From Candidatus Mesolinea sp. (lineage in GTDB: Bacteria > Chloroflexota > Anaerolineae > Anaerolineales > Anaerolineaceae): a DNA stretch of 10,698 nucleotides. Below are positions 5,206-10,698 of the stretch, piece after piece (the first letter of the stretch is position 1; each line of letters begins with the position of its first letter). The position numbers and the translations under genes were made by a program. The notes beneath the pieces are model-generated. The model had not been told where the DNA came from, made no database searches, and saw only the letters and a list, made by a program, of their open reading frames with translations. The stretch spans positions 1 to 10,698 of the forward strand of contig DNSH01000074.1 in the NCBI GenBank assembly GCA_003499715.1, read 5' to 3'.

Positions 5206-7743
5206 ATGAAAGCACCTTTAAGCTGGATCAAAGATTATATAGACGTAGATGGCTTGAACATAGAGCAAATTGCCCACTGCCTTACTATGGTTGGATTGGA
5301 AGTGGAAGGCATTCGGCTGGTAGGTCTGCCCAAACCGGAAGCTGAGCGGCACGAGTTCAAATATGAGGGCTTAACGTGGGATCGGGAAAAGTTTGTGGTG
5401 GCTGAGGTGCTGGAAGTACTCCCCCATCCGAATGCGGACCGGCTGGTGCTTTGCCGCCTCAATGATGGCACGCAGGAGCTCATCATCCTCACCGGTGCAC
5501 CCAACCTTTACCCCTATAAAGGCAAAGGCGAGTTAGCGCAGACGCTTAAGGTTGCCTACGCCCGTGAAGGCGCCATGCTTTATGACGGGCATCAGCCTGG
5601 GCAAGTGCTCACCAAACTCAAACGAGCTGTTATCCGCGGAGTGGAGTCCTTTTCTATGATTTGCTCTGAAAAGGAACTTGGCATCTCGGATGAGCACGAA
5701 GGGGTGATCATCCTGGATGCGGATGCGCCCGTAGGAACGCCGCTCGTGGATTACATGGGCGATGCGGTTTTTGATATTTCCATCCTGCCTAATATGGTGC
5801 GTGACGCTTCTATGCTTGGAATTGCCCGCGAGTTAGCTGCGGTCACTCACCGAGAGCTGCGCTTACCCCAAGGTATTCCCTTGCCCCAAGGGGATGCGCT
5901 GAGCAAACGTGTCAGCTTAGAAGTGCTCAATCCGGAGCTCAACCCCCGCTTTATGCTCGGAATGGTGGAGAATGTGCAGGCGCAACCCAGCCCTTATTGG
6001 GTGCAGCGCCGGCTGAACTTGGCGGGCATGCGCCCCATTGACGCGCTGGTGGACGCTACAAACTACACCATGTTGGAAACAGGCGAGCCGCTGCACGCTT
6101 TCGATTACGACCTGCTGCGCAAGCGCGCCGGTGGCAATCCGCCGAGCATCATCACGCGTACGGCACAGCCAGGCGAAACGCTGACCCTCTTGGATGGCAC
6201 GGTTCAACCGTTAGATGAGAGAATGGAGGTCGTTGCAGATAGCGCAGGACCGCTTTCCTTAGCGGGTATTATGGGCGGGATGGACTCGGGTATTACCTCG
6301 CAAACTCAGCATGTGTTGCTGGAAGCAGCCTCGTGGAATTTTATCAACATCCGCCAGACTCTAAGTAAACTGAAGATTCCCAGCGAAGCCGGCTGGCGCT
6401 TCAGCCGCGGGGTGCATCCCGCATTGGCAGAGCAAGCCTTACGCCTCTGCCTGCAGCGCTTGCTCGCCTGGGGTGGCGGAAGACTTGTTGAAGGGGTTCT
6501 GGATGCCTATCCACTCCCGCCGCAAGACCCGGTCGTCACCCTGACAGAAGAGGAAATCATCAGCCGCTTAGGAGCACCTGTCTCCTTGGAAGAAGCAGCG
6601 GGCATTTTGGAAAGGTTGGGTTTTGAATGCACGTTGCAAGAGGACAAACTTAGCGCTAAAACCCCGCCCATCCGCCTGGATATTGGCGAAGGTTTAATTG
6701 GCAAAGCTAGCCTGGTGGAAGAAATTGCCCGCATCTACGGCTATGAGCGCATCCCCTCGAAGCGCTTAGCAGTTGAATTGCCAGCGCCGGTATTTGATAC
6801 GAAGCTCGAGGCGGAAGAGCGCATCCGCGAAATTCTAGTGAGCTTAGGGCTCCAGGATACGGTAGCTTACCGCCAGACCTCTCCCCAGCGCGAGGCGCGC
6901 ATTCTGCCTAACCAATCGATCGATCCAAAACATGAATATGTGCGTATCAAGAACCCTATCACCCCTGACCGCACAGTCATGCGCACGAGCGGGCTTGCCA
7001 CGATGCTGGAGCTGCTGGAATATAACAGCAAGTTTCGCCCAAGTTTAGCGCTATTTGAGATTGGGCCGGTATTCCTGCCTGTGGAAAGCCAGTTGCTGCC
7101 AAACGAGGCGCTGCGCTTGACGGTTGGCCTGGCTGGCTTGCGGGAAATCCCCACTTGGCAGACCAAAACACCGGAACAGCGGGACTTCTTCGACCTTAAA
7201 GGTGTGCTGGAAGCGCTGCTCAAGGGTTTGCATATCCCGGAGGTAAATTTCCGCCCCACTGAACGCCCTACTTTTCACCCGGGTAAATGCGCCGAGGTCC
7301 TCTCTGGCGAGCGAGTGCTGGGCGTTTTCGGAGAGCTGCACCCTATGGTGCAAGAGCATTATGAATTTGAGGCACTCCCGGTTTTAGCTGCGGAATTAGA
7401 TGCTGACCTGCTCGTAGCCCTCAGCCGGGTAGAGTTCGAGCACCAGCCGCTTTCTAACTACCCGGCAATGGTTGAAGATATTGCCGTGATCGTACCCGAG
7501 GAGGTTTCAGCTGCTGCACTGGAAGCAGCTATTCGCCAGGCTGGCGGAAAATTACTGGTAAATGTGCGCTTGTTCGACATCTTTCGCGGCGAAAAGCTTG
7601 GGCTAGGGAAGAAGAGTATGGCTTATCAGCTGACTTACCAAGCCTTCGACCGCACGCTTACCGACAAAGATGCTGAAACCATTCGCAATCGCATTGTGCG
7701 GGCACTCGCGCGTGAATTTGGGGCAGTGCTGCGTAGTCAGTAA
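5206..7743 (+). CDS. pheT: Phenylalanine--tRNA ligase beta subunit
   Basis: PheT pairs with PheS; it carries the editing site and tRNA-binding modules. The 845-residue product shows the full domain order. MKAPLSWIKDY opens domain B1. An EMAP/OB-fold tRNA-binding domain spans about 62-170 (PHPNADRL at 73-80, and a GVES-SMICSE-ELG segment). The B3/B4 editing region is about 235-425 (DALVDATNY--LETGEPLHAFD near 279-300). B5 is about 440-512 and ends in VEEIARIYGYERIP. A catalytic-like module follows, and the C-terminal ferredoxin-fold anticodon-binding domain is about 747-843 (NYPAMVEDIAVIV at its start). ATG 5206 follows GGAGAGG (5194-5200). The usual ITPNRPD motif reads ILPNMVRD here, a variation I treat as lineage-specific. 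It is co-transcribed with pheS under the T-box. Confidence 0.97.
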   Translation: MKAPLSWIKDYIDVDGLNIEQIAHCLTMVGLEVEGIRLVGLPKPEAERHEFKYEGLTWDREKFVVAEVLEVLPHPNADRLVLCRLNDGTQELIILTGAPNLYPYKGKGELAQTLKVAYAREGAMLYDGHQPGQVLTKLKRAVIRGVESFSMICSEKELGISDEHEGVIILDADAPVGTPLVDYMGDAVFDISILPNMVRDASMLGIARELAAVTHRELRLPQGIPLPQGDALSKRVSLEVLNPELNPRFMLGMVENVQAQPSPYWVQRRLNLAGMRPIDALVDATNYTMLETGEPLHAFDYDLLRKRAGGNPPSIITRTAQPGETLTLLDGTVQPLDERMEVVADSAGPLSLAGIMGGMDSGITSQTQHVLLEAASWNFINIRQTLSKLKIPSEAGWRFSRGVHPALAEQALRLCLQRLLAWGGGRLVEGVLDAYPLPPQDPVVTLTEEEIISRLGAPVSLEEAAGILERLGFECTLQEDKLSAKTPPIRLDIGEGLIGKASLVEEIARIYGYERIPSKRLAVELPAPVFDTKLEAEERIREILVSLGLQDTVAYRQTSPQREARILPNQSIDPKHEYVRIKNPITPDRTVMRTSGLATMLELLEYNSKFRPSLALFEIGPVFLPVESQLLPNEALRLTVGLAGLREIPTWQTKTPEQRDFFDLKGVLEALLKGLHIPEVNFRPTERPTFHPGKCAEVLSGERVLGVFGELHPMVQEHYEFEALPVLAAELDADLLVALSRVEFEHQPLSNYPAMVEDIAVIVPEEVSAAALEAAIRQAGGKLLVNVRLFDIFRGEKLGLGKKSMAYQLTYQAFDRTLTDKDAETIRNRIVRALAREFGAVLRSQ

Positions 7744-7797
7744 AACTTTGAAGGGTTTATGATTATTCTAAAGATGCTCACCTGAAAGGAGCAAGGC

Positions 7798-8160
7798 GTG
7801 GCTGAAGCAAAAAAGAAATACCAAGTGATTTTTCATGTCGATAATTTTGATGAAAAGCGCATCACTATGGCTTTCAATAACATTGTTAACCTCATGGACG
7901 ATATGCGCCTTGAAGAGCTGGAAATCGAGCTCCTCGTGAATGGGCCGGCTATCCAAGCCTTTCGCAAAGATAATCAGACAGTTGCGGACCGTGTCCGCCA
8001 GCTTGCTGCCCGGGGCGTCAATGTGATGCTCTGCCGCAATGCCATTCATCTCTACGAAATCCCCGAGGACGAATTGGTAGAAGAGAGGCAGATCGTCCCG
8101 GCAGGCGTGAGTGAACTGGTGCGCCGGCAGGCTGAGGGCTGGGCGTACATTCGGCCGTGA
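7798..8160 (+). CDS. DsrE/DsrF-like family protein (COG1416-like)
   Basis: The 120-residue protein matches the DsrE/DsrF-like fold in layout. An N-terminal strand (YQVIFHVD, 8-15) is followed by a helix, then LEIELLVNGPAIQAF (41-55), a central helix, and GVNVMLCRNAI (73-83) with the single Cys79. It ends VPAGVSELVRRQAEGWAYIRP, a C-terminus I recognise from small DsrE-like proteins. Characterised DsrE/F relatives take part in sulfur relay and oxidation through a conserved Cys. No dsr or tus genes lie nearby, so a sulfur-transfer role here is only a possibility. The start is GTG 7798, preceded by a strong AAAGGAG (7785-7791) at 6-nt spacing. The 54-bp gap to pheT has no clear promoter or terminator, so read-through from pheST is likely. 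Confidence 0.82.
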   Translation: MAEAKKKYQVIFHVDNFDEKRITMAFNNIVNLMDDMRLEELEIELLVNGPAIQAFRKDNQTVADRVRQLAARGVNVMLCRNAIHLYEIPEDELVEERQIVPAGVSELVRRQAEGWAYIRP

Positions 8161-8204
8161 TGTAAAAAGTGGCGGGAACAGCTGCTAATAAAAATGGAAA
8201 CGTT

Positions 8205-8912
8205 ATGACCTTAGAAAATCAGGATGATATTCAGCGCTTACGGGCAGAATACGCCCGGCGGGAAGAAGATGGCATCTCTGCAATAAAGTACAGCCGCTTC
8301 AATCCAGTTCAACTTTTTCTGCTGCAAAGCCGAGAAAGAGCGCTGCTCCAACTTTTACGAAAACACAACATTACAGACCTTGGCAACTTATCCATCTGCG
8401 AGATTGGCTGCGGTAGGGGCGGTGTTTTGCAAGAATTTCTTACCTTTGGTGCGGATCCTCAAAAGATTTTTGGGATAGATTTACTCTATCCGCGCTTGAC
8501 CGAGGCAGAGAGTCGATTACCACTTTCATGCTTTGCTTGTGCAGATGGGCAGATGCTGCCATTCCCATCTCATTCCTTTGACCTCATGCTGCAATTTACG
8601 GCTTTTTCCTCAATCCTTAGCCCCGAGGTGAAGCAAGCCATGGCAGAGGAGATCTTGCGCGTGCTGCAACCGCAAGGGATCTTGGTTTGGTATGATTTCT
8701 GGTTGAACCCCACGAATCCACAGACCAAGGGCATCCCGCCTAAAGAAATTGCAGCCTTATTCCCCCAGTGCGTTCTGGAATTCCATAAGATTACCTTAGC
8801 TCCTCCGCTTGCCCGTAGAGTCGTGCCATTTTCCTGGCCGTTGGCAATGATGCTCGAATCAATCAAACTCTTTAATTCCCACTACCTTGTTTTCATTCAA
8901 AAAGAATCATAG
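8205..8912 (+). CDS. Class I SAM-dependent methyltransferase
   Basis: The 235-residue product has a Rossmann-like methyltransferase core. Motif I is ICEIGCGRGG (64-73), an acidic residue ends strand 2 (GIDLLYPR, Asp92), and ACADGQMLPFPSHSFD (111-126) fits the adenine-binding and strand-4 region of the Methyltransf_11 type. The C-terminal part (ILVWYDFWLNPTNP, then TLAPPLARR and HYLVFIQK) resembles methyltransferases often found near glycosyltransferases in polysaccharide loci. No such genes are visible here and the substrate is unknown. I chose ATG 8205, preceded by a weak GGAAA. An in-frame GTG at 8169 adds 12 residues without a ribosome binding site and is less likely. It follows the DsrE-like gene by 44 bp and probably shares its transcript. 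Confidence 0.85.
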   Translation: MTLENQDDIQRLRAEYARREEDGISAIKYSRFNPVQLFLLQSRERALLQLLRKHNITDLGNLSICEIGCGRGGVLQEFLTFGADPQKIFGIDLLYPRLTEAESRLPLSCFACADGQMLPFPSHSFDLMLQFTAFSSILSPEVKQAMAEEILRVLQPQGILVWYDFWLNPTNPQTKGIPPKEIAALFPQCVLEFHKITLAPPLARRVVPFSWPLAMMLESIKLFNSHYLVFIQKES

Positions 8913-8965
8913 AAGCGGTGCTTTATTGAACTTAAGAGCTTATTTGATTGAGTTTCCTTTTGTGA

Positions 8966-9163
8966 GTACCGTCGATCGAGGCTTTCTGTGGCTGGTCCCG
9001 CGGCACTTACCTGGAACAGCCGGAAAACCGGCATGTGGCAGATGTGGCGCTGCAGCTTTTGACCGGAGCAGCGTACCTGGCACGTGTGCGCTTGCTTGGG
9101 CTTTTGGGGGTGGAACTACCGGCAGCACTGCGCAGATATCGCCCAGAAAAGCCGCTATCTTAA
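8966..9163 (+). pseudogene. Gene-like remnant without a start codon (65-codon open stretch)
   Basis: Between a TGA at 8963-8965 and a TAA at 9161-9163 lies an open frame whose conceptual product looks more like real protein than either competing frame. It begins VPSIEAFCGWSRGTYLEQPE and includes HVADVALQLLTGAAYLARV and a leucine-rich LLGLLGVELPAALRRYRP, suggestive of amphipathic helices. There is no ATG, and the only in-frame GTG codons are internal with no ribosome binding site. I do not recognise the family. The likeliest reading is the 3' end of a decayed or truncated gene, or a frameshifted one continuing upstream in another frame. A chance open frame cannot be excluded. No function is assigned. 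Confidence 0.35.
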
Positions 9164-9208
9164 ACATGGAACTTCTATGAGTGTGGAAATCTTTTTATTC
9201 AATGTGTG

Positions 9209-9217
9209 TGTTATAAT
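9209..9217 (+). promoter_or_regulatory. Extended -10 promoter upstream of the aminotransferase
   Basis: TGT-TATAAT combines a perfect -10 hexamer with the TGn extension. It predicts a start near 9224, about 78 nt before the aminotransferase ATG. No good -35 box is seen at 16-18 bp. This is the only strong promoter-like site in the gap after the methyltransferase gene. Confidence 0.5.
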
Positions 9218-9233
9218 GTGTTTATGAAACCCT

Positions 9234-9269
9234 AAGAACCAACCAACGCTCACCCCGGTTGGTTCTTTT
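9234..9269 (+). terminator. Terminator-like hairpin in the aminotransferase leader
   Basis: A perfect 9-bp stem pairs GAACCAACC (9236-9244) with GGTTGGTTC (9257-9265), extended by two A-T pairs, across a 12-nt loop. TTTT follows, then AATTTAAT. It could end the upstream pheST-dsrE-methyltransferase transcript. It also begins only about 10 nt after the predicted start at 9224, so it may act as an attenuator or a 5' stabilising hairpin. No T-box or other known riboswitch consensus was found around it. Confidence 0.6.
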
Positions 9270-9301
9270 AATTTAATCTCTTTCTGAAAGGAGCCCTATT
9301 G

Positions 9302-10630
9302 ATGCAACCCCTCAACTTACCTGGTCCAAAGGCGCGAGCATTAATCGCTCGCGATAACGCTGTCATTTCACCCTCTTACCCGCGTGGTTATCCCTTCGTG
9401 ATGGACCACGGTCGGGGTACCGAGGTCTGGGACGTGGATGGCAACCGTTTTTTAGATTTTGAAGCTGGCATTGCTGTGGCTTCCACCGGTCACAGTCACC
9501 CCCAGGTGGTTAAAGCCATTCAGGATCAAACCGAGAAGTTTATTCATATCTCCTCCGATTTTTACCACGAAAAGTGGATCACCTTAGCCGAAAAGCTAGC
9601 TGAAATTGCTCCGTGGAACGGACCTTCATCTTGCTTTATGACCAACTCAGGCACCGAAAGCGTTGAATCGGCGATCAAGCTAGCGCGTTATCATACCGGC
9701 AGCACCGAATTTATAGGTTTTTTGGGCGCCTTTCATGGGCGCACAATGGGGGCAGTTTCCTTTACAGCCAGCAAATCGCATTATAAAAACGGGTTCTTTC
9801 CTTTGATGAGCGGTGTGGTGCATGTGCCTTTCCCCAATCCGTACCGCCCTGTGCTCGAGCGCCGGCCGGGTATGGGACAAGGCGAAACCGTCGTTGCTTT
9901 CATTGAAGATGAAATCTTAGGCCGCCTGATGCCAGGTGAAGACGTCGCTGGCGTTTTAGTTGAACCCATCCAAGGTGAGGGTGGCTATATTTACCCTCCG
10001 GATGACTTCTTCCCAGCATTGCGAAAACTTTGTGATAAATACGATATATTGTTGATTGTGGACGAAGTCCAATCTGGCATGGGGCGAACGGGCAAGTGGT
10101 GGGCTATTGAACACTATGGCGTGGAACCGGATATCGTGCTCACTGCTAAAGGGATTGCTTCAGGGATGCCGCTGGGCGCCATGATCACGCGCAAAGAGCT
10201 GATGGATTGGCCCAAAGGTTCACATGGGAATACTTTTGGCGGCAACCCGGTTTCGTGCTCAGCTGCACTCGCGACCATTCAGCTAATCGAAGAGCAATAT
10301 ATGGAAAACACACGCGTGGTCGGGGCGTATTGCAAAGAAGCCTTGGAAGAGCTGCAAGCTAAGCATCCCAGTATTGGCGATGTGCGTGGCAAAGGCTTTA
10401 TGTTGGGCGTCGAATTTGTGGAGGACAGCGAGAGTAAACACCCTGCTGAGAGCCTGCGCGATGATGTGGTCTATAAAGCTTTTGAACGTGGGTTGCTGCT
10501 GCTTGGCTGCGGTAAAAGCGTCATCCGCGTGACGCCGCCGCTTTCGACCACCAAAAGCGAGGTGGATGAGGCTATGCTGATCTTGGATGAGGCGATCAGC
10601 TTAGCGGAAAGAGAGCACGCCTTAGCCTGA
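9302..10630 (+). CDS. Class III PLP-dependent aminotransferase (acetylornithine/4-aminobutyrate aminotransferase family)
   Basis: The 442-residue cytoplasmic enzyme has the complete fold-type I class III signature. NSGTES (115-120) contributes to the PLP phosphate site. The aromatic-histidine pair AFHGRT is at 143-148, and EPIQGEGG at 221-228. Asp254-Glu-Val-Gln257 (DEVQSGMGRTG) contacts the cofactor ring, Lys283 in TAKG is the Schiff-base lysine, and Thr311 in NTFGGNP binds phosphate. The N-terminus (LPGPKARALIARD) and overall style resemble the archaeal and Chloroflexota branch annotated as acetylornithine aminotransferase family. That branch includes characterised amino-acid racemases in Pyrococcus, so the real reaction may be transamination of ornithine derivatives or GABA, or racemisation. 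ATG 9302 follows AAAGGAG (9287-9293) at 8 nt; an adjacent in-frame TTG (9299) is less likely. No arginine or GABA pathway gene is adjacent to decide the substrate. Confidence 0.92.
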   Translation: MQPLNLPGPKARALIARDNAVISPSYPRGYPFVMDHGRGTEVWDVDGNRFLDFEAGIAVASTGHSHPQVVKAIQDQTEKFIHISSDFYHEKWITLAEKLAEIAPWNGPSSCFMTNSGTESVESAIKLARYHTGSTEFIGFLGAFHGRTMGAVSFTASKSHYKNGFFPLMSGVVHVPFPNPYRPVLERRPGMGQGETVVAFIEDEILGRLMPGEDVAGVLVEPIQGEGGYIYPPDDFFPALRKLCDKYDILLIVDEVQSGMGRTGKWWAIEHYGVEPDIVLTAKGIASGMPLGAMITRKELMDWPKGSHGNTFGGNPVSCSAALATIQLIEEQYMENTRVVGAYCKEALEELQAKHPSIGDVRGKGFMLGVEFVEDSESKHPAESLRDDVVYKAFERGLLLLGCGKSVIRVTPPLSTTKSEVDEAMLILDEAISLAEREHALA

Positions 10631-10666
10631 GGGTTCTCGGCGAATAAGCTTTCTCTCATCTTTGAT

Positions 10667-10694
10667 GTAACATACTGGTAACATGCGATAAAAT
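10667..10694 (+). promoter_or_regulatory. Direct repeat with -10-like element at the right edge
   Basis: GTAACAT occurs at 10667-10673 and again at 10678-10684, an 11-bp period that places both copies on the same face of the helix. A -10-like GATAAAAT (10687-10694) follows at once, and TTGATG (10662-10667) could be a poorly spaced -35. This looks like a regulated promoter for a gene beyond the window, but the target is not visible. Confidence 0.35.
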
Positions 10695-10698
10695 AGAG

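Noticed and set aside
8169..8204. Upstream GTG start for the methyltransferase
   Set aside because: No ribosome binding site precedes it, and the added residues show no family-like sequence; ATG 8205 is preferred.
8887..9180. 97-codon open frame on the + strand starting inside the methyltransferase gene
   Set aside because: Its product is Gly/Ala/Cys-rich without domain character and it starts within a real gene with no ribosome binding site. The frame at 8966-9163 is more protein-like.
9224..9235. Three-codon ORF (Met-Lys-Pro-stop) at the predicted transcription start before the aminotransferase
   Set aside because: Too short to support as a leader peptide, and no ribosome binding site is possible; probably chance.

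Overview
The window looks like a chromosomal segment from a member of the Chloroflexota, most likely class Anaerolineae. This rests on family-level recognition: a secreted protein with the end of an NBR1-type Ig-like domain followed by a four-cysteine beta-sandwich domain, a lineage-flavoured PheS and PheT, a T-box leader, and a DsrE-like protein that I associate with that phylum. No search was run. Every credible gene is on the + strand and coding density is high. I see no tRNA or rRNA gene, insertion sequence, phage gene, CRISPR array or replication origin.

Layout. (1) 3-650: the 3' end of a gene for a large exported protein, closed by a hairpin terminator. (2) 738-1592: tpiA (triosephosphate isomerase) with an extended -10 promoter and its own strong terminator. 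(3) 1711-3110: a compact twin-arginine translocation operon in the order tatC-tatA-tatB. (4) 3204-3830: an integral membrane methyltransferase of the isoprenylcysteine/phospholipid methyltransferase superfamily behind its own promoter. (5) 3850-7743: a near-consensus promoter, a complete T-box riboswitch matched to tRNA-Phe, then pheS and pheT (both subunits of phenylalanyl-tRNA synthetase). (6) 7798-8912: a DsrE/DsrF-like small protein and a SAM-dependent methyltransferase, perhaps read through from pheST. (7) 8913-9301: a non-genic stretch holding a 65-codon gene-like remnant, an extended -10 promoter and a terminator-like hairpin placed just after the predicted transcription start. (8) 9302-10630: a class III PLP aminotransferase. 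(9) 10631-10698: the start of another promoter region, with a 7-bp direct repeat spaced about one helical turn.

How the genes fit together. Most of the window is housekeeping: central carbon metabolism, Tat export, Phe-tRNA charging and amino-acid metabolism. The clearest regulatory logic is the T-box. Uncharged tRNA-Phe should pair with a UUC specifier in Stem I and with the UGGU bulge through its ACCA end. That would stabilise the antiterminator (4069-4100) over the overlapping terminator (4092-4118) and allow pheST transcription. I found no convincing previously undescribed system. The items most worth checking are the T-box details, the gene remnant at 8966-9163, and the promoter-proximal hairpin ahead of the aminotransferase.
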